This document shows, piece by piece, positions 1 to 10,603 of a DNA stretch of 64,000 nt (its first letter is position 1; every line of letters begins with the position of its first letter). This stretch comes from Nipponacmea schrenckii (Eukaryota > Mollusca > Gastropoda > Lottiidae). Position numbers and translations under genes: made by a program. The notes beneath the pieces are model-generated. The model saw only the letters and a program-made list of their open reading frames with translations, made no database searches and was not told where the DNA came from. The DNA lies in contig JAUJPP010000003.1 of assembly GCA_030562195.1 (NCBI GenBank), positions 46,630,602-46,694,601 of the forward strand, in the 5' to 3' direction.

Positions 1-426
1 GATGTCAGGCAGGTGCAAAACATATCCCTTTATATCAGAAACTCATTTTAAGTAACTGTACTAATGAAAGAAACCATCGTCCCACTTCAACCTACTCGAT
101 GAGCATTCAAACGAGTTACACAAACTATTATAATGATCTATGTTAAAATGTTAATGTATTTGGGAACATGATCTGACAGATTTTCACCTTCATGCAATGA
201 TTTGTGCTCTTTAATATTTTTGAATAAGTTTTAAGATACAAGAAAATGGTCATTATGTGACCGCTCTGCATTAATTTTGCTTTCAAACTATATCCGTGTG
301 TTTGCATTCACAGCCTAATTTTAGAGTTTCAGTCTAAAAATTGTTGAAGACATGTCAACCTACTCTCTTCTAGTTATCTCTTAACTCAACACAATTATAT
401 GGATAACAATTTCTTTAATAAATAAC

Positions 427-463
427 TTGCGACGTTTCGACGAAGGTACTTCCGTCTTTATCA
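427..463 (-). repeat. Penelope-type terminal motif
   Basis: Read on the minus strand this has the layout CTTGATAAAGA, a short variable spacer, then GAAACGTCG. Penelope-like elements commonly carry a 'gatgaaga...cgaaacg' signature of this kind near an end. A second copy with the same layout lies at 21,528-21,564. Both are followed by an A/T-rich stretch and a TATCCATA word. No coding part is attached here, so this is probably an isolated element end. The rest of 1-690 is AT-rich and shows nothing else I recognise. Confidence 0.4.
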
Positions 464-695
464 AGCAATTGCTTGAGTTAATTATTACCCAGTTACTTTG
501 AAAGAAGTTAGTTATCTCTTATTCAACCACATGATTAACATTTTATCTCTATGACGATATTTTCACTGTGTTAATTCATTTATTTTAAAACTGTAAAATA
601 TTCTGCATTTTTATTATTTTCCATTTAAAATGCGGAAGTTGTTACAAATAATTTATTTACTTGAGATTTTTTGAACATCAGTTGAAGTAAAGATA

Positions 696-1670
696 TTACC
701 AAACTTGAAATTTAATCTTATATTCACCATCGTTCAATTTCCAAAAGGTATATATTGTTTTTCTGCCATCTTTTTGTAATTCCTTGGTCTTTATCAAATT
801 ATTAATTTGCGGTTGTTCATTTGTTAGTAATATCAAATTCAGGAAATATACACCATACTCGGTAATAGTAAAGACATCAGATGGCTCAAGGTTTATTCTA
901 TATTCAAATCTATTGACAAAATCTGTATCTATTGGTATTTCATAAACTTGGTTACTTTCTCTATATTTATCATGTGTAAAATTCAGCACCTTATCATCCC
1001 TTTGTTATTGTCCAAAATTCTTTTTTATCCATTGCATCTTGTTGATCTAATGTTTTAAAGAGTTTTTGAGAAATAATTACTGATTTTATTTTTAATTAAA
1101 AAGAACCACGTTATCGATTTGTATTAATCTATTGTGCAAATCTTGCAGTTAGGTCAATTAATTTTCCTTCATATTTTACAAATAAAAGAGATTTTTTATT
1201 TCTTTCTAGAAACGTTTTTTCAGTTTCATTGTCATTTTCTTTTTCCCATATAACTTTAAAAAAACTCGATAAATGTATATTTAATGTATTATGTTTTATA
1301 AAGTAGCGTAAAAGTTCTACAACACCAACCAGGTCAGCAACTCCATCGTCATACTGTACAGGTGATAATGAGGAAGTACATGTATTCGTTAGTCAAGATC
1401 TCCTCACATCCTCTGTCTGGGTCGTTTTGCACCACCTTCTTGTAGTTCGGAACAGTGTTAGGTTTTTCAAATTGGCCAGGAACCCTGTTACTTGCAGTCC
1501 AATATTGTCTTTTGGGTGGTTAGTGATATCTCTTCAAGAGCGAAGAACATCGGTGACGGTGTTAAGTGTCGAAGAAAATCCTCCCTTGCAACACCTCTAA
1601 TGGGGGCTGTCTTCTTTGATGCATAGATCAAATGGCTTGTAATGACTAATACATTTCTATCAGCTGGTCC
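696..1670 (-). pseudogene. Decayed minus-strand coding-like segments, unrecognised
   Basis: On the minus strand several stretches read as plausible protein but are broken by stops and frame changes. One open stretch of 97 codons lies at 696-989. Others, around 1140-1330 and 1490-1670, read as acidic or hydrophobic protein-like text in shifting frames. I do not recognise the family. The segments share orientation and lie beside the host sequence interrupted by the hAT-like insertion at 2077, so an old transposon or gene remnant is possible. This is a weak call resting only on reading-frame texture. Confidence 0.25.
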
Positions 1671-2068
1671 ATGCCATTTCTTTTAGCATTGATCTTTCCA
1701 TACCCATTTACAGCCTGGTCGACTTAAAGTTTGCGCAATTTTTTGAAGATGGCTTATTCAAGGTCATCGGACTTGCACAAATCGAGTTCAGTACCCACAG
1801 CCGATGGTATACAATATACCACGCACCAGTCTGAGCTGACCGAAAGTGGTATCTCCATCTTCGACTTTCTACAGAGAAAGATGTCTTTTCTTGGTGCAAT
1901 GTCTGTGCATTACCTCGCCAAGAGTGCTAAGCGAACTGATACGTTGCCTAGGATCTTGGCCAATGGGAAAGCCAGCTCTTTCCCAAGATTTCTCGTCAAA
2001 TTACCGCTGCTTTACATCCTTTTAATGCAAGTCCTATCTCAAATGTTACAAGCACTACGTAATCGTAG

Positions 2069-2076
2069 GTCTCGTC
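2069..2076. repeat. Left 8-bp target-site duplication of hAT-like element
   Basis: GTCTCGTC immediately precedes the element that starts with CAGGAGCGTAGC at 2077. The same eight bases follow its right end at 3461-3468. An 8-bp duplication is the hallmark of hAT-superfamily insertion. Confidence 0.85.
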
Positions 2077-3460
2077 CAGGAGCGTAGCGTGACCATTTTG
2101 ACTGGGGGGGTGTAACGTCTAAGTTTTACCGACGAACACGTGTAACGTCAAAGTTTTACCGACGAACACGTGTTCTTCCCGGGGCAAAAATAACTTACTC
2201 GCACTTTTAAGTATATACATTATACACGAACGAAATCCATCGTTAAAGCAAATCCTAAACCTTAGAAAACCATATCAATCGGGGGTGTATCTAGAATATG
2301 CCTGAGAGGGGGGACTGAAAGGTGATTTTTCCAAGGCAAGCCCTGCAGGCCAAAGGCCTTCGTATTCGGCCCTTGCAGTGGCGGGGGGTTCGTTGGTCCT
2401 TCCCCGGAAAATTTTACATACTTGGAAACCCGGAGAATACATCTGACGCGATTTTGGAAGTCTTTTCAACTGGTCCAAATTATCAATTTTCATCGGAAAA
2501 CCATATGTTTTCTATGTCCTTTTTCGACCTATTCTGCGTTTTACCGACATGGGGGGGGGGGGGGTGGTTCGGCTGTTCTCCCCCTGAAAATTTTACAAAC
2601 AAGGAAACCCGGAAAATACATCTGACGCGATTTTGGAAGTCGTTTCCACCGGTCAAAATTATCAATTTTCGTCGGACAACCATATGTTTTATATAGCCTT
2701 TTTCAACCTATTCTGCGGTTTACCGACAAGTTCAGTAAAAATCACTTTTTATGTAGACGAACAGTTTTCCGATAACATCATAACTGACACAAGGTTTCCA
2801 CACTTTCGGTCAGCCAATCGGTTTTACTGAAGGCTCTATTTCCCATCCACGACCGTCTATTATCGACCGATTCCGCGTTTTATCGACAAGTTTAGTAAAA
2901 ATCACTTTAATGTAGACGAACGCTTTACCGATAACATCTTAAGAGACACAAGGTTTTCACTCTTTCGGTTAACAAATCGGTTTTACCGACGGCTCCATCT
3001 ATGACCTTCTTCTATCGGCCAATTCCGCGTTTTACCGACAAATTCAAATAACGAACAGCTTACCAATAAAAAGGGTATCGGTTAACCAATCGGTTTTACC
3101 GAAGACTCCAGTCATAACCAACTTATACCGACCGATTCCGGTAGTTTCAGTAAAAAAAAAATACTTTTAATGTTGACAGTTTACTGATAAAATCATAACC
3201 AACACAAGGTTTTTACTTTTTAGGTTAATTGGTTTTACCGACGGTCCCACCTTGCCGTCTTTTATCGACCGATCATAACCAACTCAATGTTTTGACTTTT
3301 TAGGTTAATTAATCGGTTTAATCGATCGATTCCGCGTTTTACCGACGGTTCCATCCATGACCCCCCTTTTTACCGACCGATTCCGCGTTTTACCGACGAG
3401 TTCAGTAAAACTGGGGGGGTGTGACACCCCCCCCCACACCCCCCGGTAGCTACGCCCCTG
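2077..3460. mobile_element. Non-autonomous hAT-like DNA transposon (1,384 bp)
   Basis: The left end CAGGAGCGTAGC and the reverse complement of the right end, CAGGGGCGTAGC, match at 11 of 12 positions. The element is flanked by a perfect 8-bp direct repeat GTCTCGTC. CAGGG-type termini with an 8-bp duplication are typical of hAT elements. There is no transposase-like reading frame. The inside is built from degenerate tandem repeats rich in TTTTACCGAC, so the element would need a transposase in trans. Excising it in silico joins the host sequence cleanly at one GTCTCGTC. Short frames inside are shadows of the repeats. Confidence 0.85.
2111..3420. repeat. Nested tandem repeats inside the hAT-like element
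   Basis: Three scales are visible. Two adjacent ~30-bp units (TGTAACGTC..GTTTTACCGACGAACACG) lie at about 2112-2170. Two ~180-bp units start near 2405 and 2585, each with CATCTGACGCGATTTTGGAA. Between about 2700 and 3410, degenerate ~115-150-bp units carry 'CCGATTCCGCGTTTTACCGAC'-like cores. A run of 14 G lies at 2551-2564. A G-run/C-run palindrome centred near 3423 could form a hairpin just inside the right end. Confidence 0.75.
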
Positions 3461-3468
3461 GTCTCGTC
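3461..3468. repeat. Right 8-bp target-site duplication of hAT-like element
   Basis: GTCTCGTC directly follows the CGCCCCTG end of the element and is identical to bases 2069-2076. Confidence 0.85.
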
Positions 3469-3931
3469 AGAAACTGCCTTCGGGGAAGTTTTTGGTGGTG
3501 GGGTGGTCCTAAACGCTTTAGCCATAGCATGCGTTTGAGTATCAGCAAATGGAAATCCCATTTTACCGACTAGATTATTAGAAGCGGTATTACCGACATG
3601 AATATTAGAAGTTGTAGCAAGAAAAGTTATGAACGACTAGAATATTCAGAAGCGATATAATCTTTTTGAGATTCGGGCGAACCTCTCGACCAAATTTTAG
3701 AGCAGTTCTAAAATAGCTTTTACCAATAAGAATATTAAGAAGCGGTCAATTATTATTTAGATTCGGGCGAATCTTAATTCCAACGATAAACTTTAAACGA
3801 TTACACAAGAAAGCAGTTGTTACGATGAAATTACAAAAAATCTATTCACTAAGGGTATTCTCATAGAGAGCAATAGTCCCAGTAATAAGTAGAATAGGCA
3901 TACTGGGTGTTATCATAGTGCACTTAAGCCG
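3469..3931. other. No gene seen
   Basis: AT-rich sequence between the hAT-like element and the first MULE-type block. Words such as ATTCGGGCGAA and AGAAGCG recur two or three times, suggesting worn tandem repeats. No coding frame of substance. Confidence 0.5.
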
Positions 3932-5149
3932 ATCTAATCGGGTTATAGCCAATTAAACAAAATATTTTCATAATTTAATTATTTATTTTATTTATTACAT
4001 TCATTTCAGTTTCAGTAAAAACGAAACAGGTGCGCAAACTCGTAAATAGTAACTGAATTATTCACATATGGATGTCTGCTTTGAATTAGTCTAGCTTCCA
4101 GAGTCTTGTACCTCCTTTTCTGGGAGGTTGTTGATGGCCGGCAGCATACTGAACCATCCATATCTCAATGACATACTGTTCCGCCTTCAAGAAATTAATT
4201 ATTTAAAATATGTTGGGGTGTGCCTTACCAATCAGTTTCTGTACACGACTATGCCAACCTTCTAAATTGCTATTAGTCCTAGGTGAATCCGATCCGTAAT
4301 GGTTCCATTCATGCAATGCATGCGCGCCCTCCAACCATTGACTGGTCACTTAGTCGGCAAGCTCCAACAATCTGGAGTCGTTTAGCATATCGCCCATGGC
4401 ATTCATGATAACCTCCTCTACCATATCACTTGGCACCATTGCAAGAACTGCGCATCTTGAGCAATTGAATCCAAGATGCTAAACAGTGAGTGACACCGAT
4501 ATTTAGTCATGAAATTTTAAATTGGTGAACGATTTTCATGAATTTATGGCATTGTTAATGAGCTCTTAACACCTTTAATCTCGTGGCGGCATAACTTTAA
4601 AATATCAAAGAAAACAAAACGGTGACACCATTCTAATGACTTAACTCTTGTAAGTGACAATAATGACACAAGTTAATGGAGTGGTTAATTAGTCCTCACC
4701 GTGCGATTGATCACTAATTAATGTGTTCCCATTATTCGGATAGTCGGACTAGGACAGATATAAATATACTAATTAGCTGATTGTTCTATTTGAAGTTATT
4801 AATTTTATATACATTTACATAGTACAAGGAATTCCAAGCCAACAAAATGACAGTAAACTCTGCTGAAAGGATCTTCCATGTTAGAAGTTTCAAGGTGACT
4901 GAACCATTAATCTTAGATCTTAGATATATTCCATGTCCTTTAAGTCACCAAACAGTTTCGTTTAAATCAACATCGGTTTTGCTCTTGATTGTTTTAATCG
5001 ATCTTTTTTTCAAATTTTTTAAATGTCAGCATAGAATTAAAATTCTTTAGAAGAAATGCGTGTCTTAAGCTCTTAATTGTTAAGAATTTTTGAAGAATAT
5101 GATTAAATTTTCTTATGTGCCCTGAAGGTGTAAGATAATATGTAAAAGT
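3932..5149. repeat. 1,218-bp dispersed block, copy A (MULE-type fragment)
   Basis: This block recurs at 9386-10603 with the same length and only a few base differences (for example at 4674-4682, 5112-5114). Identity starts at ATCTAATCGGG and stops at GTAAAAGT on both sides, and the flanks are unrelated, so it behaves as one mobile or duplicated unit. I see no clear terminal inverted repeats or target duplication. The left 40% encodes the end of a MULE-type transposase on the minus strand (separate entry). The rest is AT-rich; a 67-codon plus-strand frame at 4847-5050 is kept in both copies but has no recognisable family. Confidence 0.85.
4086..4470 (-). pseudogene. MULE-type transposase C-terminal fragment, copy A
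   Basis: The minus strand reads a C-terminal portion of a Mutator-like (MULE) transposase. From upstream to downstream: VPSDMVEEV, then WNHYGSDSPRTNSNLEGWH, then GKAHPNIF, then FLKAEQYVIE and a Q-rich tail ending in a stop at 4086-4088. The 'RTNxxLEGWH...HPNI' pattern is the recognisable signature, often seen in FLYWCH/MULE-type proteins. Two in-frame TAA codons interrupt it, one between LELAD and VTSQW and one just after HPNIF. The N-terminal DDE catalytic part is missing, so it is not functional. The assignment is by motif only. Confidence 0.7.
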
Positions 5150-5248
5150 TTTTTTATGGCTGGAATCGTGATAATAAAAAATGATCTGTGAAAATGAAAT
5201 CTTGAATATATCATGCTTTTCAGCTTGTTTGGGCCTTGTTTACAATAC

Positions 5249-5280
<32 letters not shown>

Positions 5281-5560
5281 AGCGATGAATTATAAGTCAA
5301 AGCGATAACAAAGTTTAATATCAAAACGATAGCAACTCCGCCAAAATGGTAACAGAAATAATGGTAAATGAAAAAATTAAATTTATTGTATAATTTTCCA
5401 TATAGACATGATATAACATTTAAATGTCTTTAATTAGTTGTCTGTTCTGTCGCCGGCTTCGTATTCTGCCCAAATGCGAAATATATCTGATTGAACAGTC
5501 TTAACACAATTGTTAATTTCGTAAAGGGAAATCCTCTGAGGATAATGGTCCACGAATTTC
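5150..5560. other. No gene; poly(A) run
   Basis: An uninterrupted run of 26 A lies at 5249-5274, which could be the tail of a retroposed sequence. Otherwise only AT-rich sequence lies between the MULE-type block and the pearl-like element. Confidence 0.5.
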
Positions 5561-5945
5561 AATATTACAAAATTTGACCAAGTCAAGTGCAATAACTCAA
5601 AAACCGTTCATCGAAAAATGGCCAATTTCGAACTTGTCCGAAATCTCATCAATATAAATGATCACAGCAAGTTTCATTCAAATACGATGAAAACTGTAGT
5701 CTCTATCGCGTTCACAAGCCAATTTTGACGCGTTTTCACTAAGTAAAGTGCAATAACTCAAAAAGCGTTTGTCGAAAAATCGCCAATTTCGAACTTGTCC
5801 GAGATCTCATCAATATAAATGATCAAAGCAAGTTTCATTCAAATCCGACAAAAATTGTAGTCTCTATTGCGTTCACAAGCAATACGGACGGACGGACAGG
5901 AGTGACGACAATATACGACCACATTATAATGTGGGCGTATAAAAA
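5560..5945 (+). mobile_element. Pearl/Helitron-like non-autonomous element
   Basis: Two tandem core units of 161 bp (AGTCAAGTGC at 5581, AGTAAAGTGC at 5742) are followed by an (ACGG)n microsatellite at about 5884-5898. A 3' region then holds a perfect 16-bp palindrome, CCACATTATAATGTGG (5919-5934). Core repeats of about 160 bp, an ACGG microsatellite and a 3' flank is the layout of the molluscan 'pearl' families, generally regarded as Helitron relatives. The left boundary is uncertain. No coding capacity. Confidence 0.65.
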
Positions 5946-6180
5946 TAGTAAACAAAAATAATAATTCTGCAAACAAAAATAAAAATTTTGTAGAATTAAA
6001 TCATTATTCTGCACACGAAAATAGAAAACAAAAATGATTAATCTGCAAACAAAAATGAAAATTATGTAATTTCATAATTCTGCAAACGAAAATAGGAAAT
6101 AGTAAACAAAAATAATAATTCTGCAAACAAAAATAAAAATTATGTATAATTAAAACATAATTCTGAAAACAAAAATCATA
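5941..6180. repeat. AT-rich tandem repeat (TTCTGCAAACAAAAAT units)
   Basis: The word TTCTGCAAACAAAAAT, with variants such as TCTGCACACGAAAAT, recurs at least five times, separated by AAAATTATGTAATT-like spacers. It is a degenerate tandem array directly abutting the pearl-like element. Confidence 0.65.
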
Positions 6181-6254
6181 AATAAAAAAAAATTAAAGAT
6201 GTCCTAAACAAACCACCGTACAGATCAGATATCAAATTAAAGAAAAACAAGCTG

Positions 6255-6350
6255 GCTTTTAATCATTTCAATCTTGACGACCATTCACTTGAAGATCTCA
6301 CCCTAACACCAATCCGACCCACCAACCCCAACGAAAACACAAAACTCGTC
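6255..6350 (+). pseudogene. Penelope-like endonuclease scrap
   Basis: The plus strand reads NHFNLDDHSLEDLTLTPI, matching NHFNLPDHSIEDLVIMPI in the GIY-YIG region of the better preserved Penelope-like copy at 12,490-12,550. It is only about 30 codons long, with no RT part attached. Confidence 0.6.
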
Positions 6351-6469
6351 GCCGCCTAAGTCTCGGTCAGCAACCAAAGTCAGCACACAATAAACCACGC
6401 CGCAATGAGCTTGAAAAAAGAAAGAACTAGAACTGTGAACAGTACTGAGAGTGACAAACAACCCCTATG

Positions 6470-7060
6470 GGGCCACTTGATACAAGGTCACATGATATAG
6501 CCTTTTTTAAACACTCAAAACAAACTTTTTAACAACCATTATAAGCATATGTATGGAAAGCTTAGGTCAAGTACATTATTTGACTTGAAAATTATTAAGG
6601 TAATTGAAGGTCAAGGTCACTTGATATAGCCTTTTGAATTTTTTTAAAAACTAAAACGGGTACAAAAAAATTGTTGTTGACCATTATAGGCCTATGTGTG
6701 GATAGCAAAGGTCAAGAACATTTTACTTGTAAAAATTCAGGGTCATTGAAGGTCAAGGTCATTTGATATAATTGTTGTCGATCATAATAAGCATATGTGT
6801 GGATAGCTTAGGTCAAGAACATCCTACTTGAAAAAATTCAGGGTCATTGAAGGTCAAGGTCATTGTATTTGGCCTCTTGAATTTTCAAAATAATTCAATC
6901 GGGCATTAAAAAAATTTAAATTTGAAAATCAAAATTCTGTTCCCAACAAGTTTTAGATAAAGTAACAAGGTTTCGAAAAACACCAAAATCGGACAAATCG
7001 GATAAAAATTAGCGGACTTATTAAAATTTTGCTGAATGTTACCGTTACACATAAAGTATC
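6470..7060. repeat. AAGGTCAAGGTCA-rich dispersed repeat, copy A
   Basis: GAAGGTCAAGGTCA occurs three times (about 6606, 6748, 6849) within imperfect repeats that also share GCATATGTGTGGATAGC and AGGTCAAGAACAT. The right part (CTGTTCCCAACAAGTTTT, then GTAACAAGGTTTCG, then AAACACCAAAAT) is found again in intron 30 of the large gene at 38,070-38,280. This marks an interspersed family rather than a local duplication. No coding content. Confidence 0.7.
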
Positions 7061-7479
7061 ACTTCCGGTTTGGATTTTGTATTCTAAAAGGGTTCTATAT
7101 ATGCCTGATAGTATATATGTATAGCTTTTGTACTGATTTCTTACATACACCGGAAGCTGGGTGACCCAACGCGGTTCTAAAAAAACGGAAGTTCTCACGC
7201 AAGAACCGGAAGTGGTAAAAAAAAGTTTATGATGCGGTTTTATTTCTATAGGCGACTTCTCCATATTCTGTAATTTTCAAAGCGATCGGATAATTAGCAA
7301 CAAAGTTATGCAATTATTATTATGCAATTACTAACTACTGATGCGTAAAAATTTTAGTTTTATATATTCATTTTTTATTCCAGTACGTATCTTATCGTAT
7401 TTTTCAAACCAAATGTCTATACCATTTTCGAGTTGGGCTAGGGAGCTTCCCGAAAAAAAAAAAGTCTAATGAAAACAAA
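7061..7479. other. No gene seen
   Basis: AT-rich spacer. A 103-codon minus-strand frame covers 6953-7264, but it overlaps the dispersed repeat and has no domain signature, so I leave it uncalled. Confidence 0.4.
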
Positions 7480-7506
7480 GAGTGGCAAATTTCTAATTTG
7501 CCACTC
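7480..7506. repeat. Perfect 12-bp stem hairpin
   Basis: GAGTGGCAAATT (7480-7491) and AATTTGCCACTC (7495-7506) are perfectly complementary around a 3-base loop. It lies just before the first readable part of the Penelope-associated upstream frame. Confidence 0.6.
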
Positions 7507-7549
7507 AATGACTGGACTTTGCCTGAAATCTTAAAACCCATCCTTATAC

Positions 7550-8003
7550 TAAGTTCATCCAATATCTCGCATCCCGGAAATTAATAAAGATACACAAGCC
7601 GAATCTTTTCCAGGGGCTCGCATCAGCCACCTTTTTAACATTCTTTGCAAAGCAGATCCCACCACGATCCCACAGAAAGTCTTGTTCCACGTATGCATCA
7701 ACAACCGCACAGAAAATGGTGAATCAATCCACAAACAGATATTAGAATTAGCAAACCTCGCCAAAACTAAATTTCCCTCTGCTACTATTTTACCACCCAG
7801 ATACCAATTTCCGCTGCTCTGAACCGCGTTGAACCTAATGAAACTGCCAATCTCAGAAGATATAATCACCTGATTTACCACAAACCTTCTCCAGTCGCTA
7901 CTACTATCCCAAGATTCAATGGAGTGGTCGACGTAAACTCGGATCACGTCCACTGGACGGCCCCCACTGCCCGAAGTATCTGTGCTAAATGGATCTCCCA
8001 TTT
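7550..8003 (+). pseudogene. SGNH-hydrolase-like upstream ORF of Penelope-like element, degenerate
   Basis: In shifting plus-strand frames this reads SRIPEINKD, then AESFPGARISHLFNIL, then VCINNRTENGES, then KTKFPSATILPPRYQFP, and ends DHVHWTAPTARS..WISHLN with a stop at about 8003. FPGA, the central INNR and the late D-x-x-H before W-T resemble SGNH/GDSL hydrolase-like proteins sometimes encoded by retroelements. The GDSN-type nucleophile block seems lost (SSSN remains) and there are at least two frame breaks. It lies just upstream of, and colinear with, the RT frame. The next element copy keeps only its last ~25 codons from 10,602. The family assignment is inference from motif spacing. Confidence 0.4.
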
Positions 8004-8039
8004 AAACTGATCGCGGGGGGAAGTATTCCGAGTTTAGGT

Positions 8040-9384
8040 AAAACTGTAGTTAATCTCAGTACACGAAAACTTTCTCCCTTTAGATCGCGGACTTACCTTT
8101 ATTCTTACGTCAAAACCTGTTTCAAACCAACCAATTTTGTCTTCACTTAACGAATTGTCTCGAACCTTTAAGCTTAATTACTTCTTCCGTGAAAAACTAG
8201 GCCGCGGTAAACGTACCAAATTTATCGAGAAAAAAAACGGTTGGATTCCTCCTGAAAGCGCTATCAACGACGTTATAATTTCAATTTGCGAAAATATGTA
8301 CGAAGAAGTTTCTCGGTTGCCTATTGTAAATGAGAAGAATAATCTTACCAATTTTGAGAGAAAAACATTAAATGAATTGAAAAACGATCAGAGCATTATC
8401 ATTCGAAAACGCGACAAAGGCAGTTGTTGTGTCGTACAAGACCGCGTTGACTACATTTCTGAAATTGATCATCAACTTAATAAAGCACATCATTATCGCG
8501 AACTTGAGATACCAATTTTCATGGAAACGGCGAAGAGAATCAATGATATATTAAAAATTTTAGTCTCAAAAATTTTTATTTCTGAAGCTCAATTTGACTA
8601 CCTTTCCGCAGATCAAAATATCAGACCACGGCATATTTACACTCTTCCCAAAATACATAAAGATCCAGAAACCGGATCGTTTGTTCCAAATAAAATTCCA
8701 AAAGGAAGACCCATTATTTCAGACTGCGCGAGCGAATCATACCGAGTTTCCGAGTACATTGACCATTTTTTATTACCATTGGCATGTCAGCAGCCTTTCT
8801 ATCTAAAAGATACTACCGATTTTGTCGCAAAAATAAAGCAATTAAATATTCCTCCTGATGCGAAATTTATTACCTTGGACGTGACTTCAATGTATACTAA
8901 TATAGACAACAAGACCGGTTTAGACGCTATCCGAAAAGCCTTTGAACGAAATCCGTGCGAAGAAAGACCTGATAAGGAAATTATAGACCTCTTGGAAATT
9001 TGTTTAACGGAAAAACTTATCTTCAAATATCTGGTACTGTTATGTTGAAACGCTTTGCCCCAAGTTAATGGAATATATTCATGGCCGAATGGGAACGCGA
9101 AATAGACCAAATTTCACCTTTCTTCTATGGAAGGTTTCTTGACGACATTTTTATCATTTGGACCGAATCGCTTGAAAATTTTTGGCAGTATTTTGAAATT
9201 CTTAATTACCATCATCCATCAGTAAAATTAACAGCAAACATTAGCGAAACAAGTATGAACTTCCTGGACACGACAGTGTTCAAGGGTACCAATTTTGACG
9301 AAAATAGAAAACTTGATATAAAAGTATATTTCAAAGAGACCGATACCCACCAACTTTTATTTAAAAATTCGTTTCATCAGAAAC
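8040..9384 (+). pseudogene. Penelope-like retroelement RT, copy 1 (3'-truncated)
   Basis: Reverse transcriptase of a Penelope-like element. After VVNLSTRKLSP and a frameshift, a 303-codon frame (8137-9048) runs to motif A (LDVTSMYTNI). In another frame motif B reads GTAMLKRFAPS and is interrupted by TAA. The third frame (9081-9410) holds motif C as RFLDDIFIIW, with the DD pair near 9140. Homology ends abruptly at 9384, where the second MULE-type block begins, so the C-terminal part and GIY-YIG endonuclease are missing. It is nearly identical to 10,692-12,035 of copy 2 and shares its frameshift and stop. Not functional as it stands. Confidence 0.85.
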
Positions 9385-9385
9385 T

Positions 9386-10603
9386 ATCTAATCGGGTTAT
9401 AGCCAATTAAACAAAATATTTTCATAATTTAATTATTTATTTTATTTATTACATTCATTTCAGTTTCAGTAAAAACGAAACAGGTGCGCAAACTCGTAAA
9501 TAGTAACTGAATTATTCACATATCGATGTCTGCTTTGAATTAGTCTAGCTTCCAGAGTCTTGTACCTCCTTTTTTGGGAGGTTGTTGATGGCCGGCAGCA
9601 TACTGAACCATCCATATCTCCATGACATACTGTTCCGCCTTCAAGAAATTAATTATTTAAAATATGTTGGGGTGTGCCTTACCAATCAGTTTCTGTACAC
9701 GACTATGCCAACCTTCTAAATTGCTATTAGTCCTAGGTGAATCCGATCCGTAATGGTTCCATTCATGCAATGCATGCGCGCCCTCCAACCATTGACTGGT
9801 CACTTAGTCGGCAAGCTCCACCAATCTGGAGTCGTTTAGCATATCGCCCATGGCATTCATGATAACCTCCTCTACCATATCACTTGGCACCATTGCAAGA
9901 ACTGCGCATCTTGAGCAATTGAATCCAAGATGCTAAACAGTGAGTGACACCGATATTTAGTCATGAAATTTTAAATTGGTGAACGATTTTCATGAATTTA
10001 TGGCATTGTTAATGAGCTCTTAACACCTTTAATCTCGTGGCGGCATAACTTTAAAATATCAAAGAAAACAAAACGGTGACACCATTCTAATGACTTAACT
10101 CTTGTAAGTGACAATAATGACACAAGTTTATTTAGTGGTTAATTAGTCCTCACCGTGCGATTGATGACTAATTAATGTGTTCCCATTATTCGGATAGTCG
10201 GACTAGGACAGATATAAATATACTAATTAGCTGATTGTTCTATTTGAAGTTATTAATTTTATATACATTTACATAGTACAAGGAATTCCAAGCCAACAAA
10301 ATGACAGTAAACTCTGCTGAAAGGATCTTCCATGTTAGAAGTTTCAAGGTGACTGAACCATTAATCTTAGATCTTAGATATGTTCCATGTCCTTTAAGTC
10401 ACCAAACAGTTTCGTTTAAATCAACATCGGTTTTGCTCTTGATTGTTTTAATCGATCTTTTTTTCAAATTTTTTAAATGTCAGCATAGAATTAAAATTCT
10501 TTAGAAGAAATGCGTGTCTTAAGCTCTTAATTGTTAAGAATTTTTGAAGAATATGATTAAATTTTCTTATGTGCCCTTCAGGTGTAAGATAATATGTAAA
10601 AGT
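9386..10603. repeat. 1,218-bp dispersed block, copy B
   Basis: Second copy of the block at 3932-5149, at a constant offset of 5,454 bases. It replaces the 3' part of Penelope-like copy 1 and abuts the 5' part of copy 2 with a GT microhomology (10602-10603). Confidence 0.85.
9540..9924 (-). pseudogene. MULE-type transposase C-terminal fragment, copy B
   Basis: Same minus-strand reading as copy A (VPSDMVEEV ... PRTNSNLEGWH ... HPNIF ... FLKAEQ), with the same two in-frame stops. The sequence had therefore decayed before it was copied. No catalytic N-terminal part. Confidence 0.7.

Noticed and set aside
4847..5050. 67-codon frame, repeated at 10,301-10,504
   Set aside because: It is conserved only because the whole 1,218-bp block is duplicated; there is no recognisable domain or homologous signature.
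7555..8001. 148-codon minus-strand frame
   Set aside because: The plus strand of the same bases reads an SGNH-like retroelement frame colinear with the RT, which explains the open antisense frame better.
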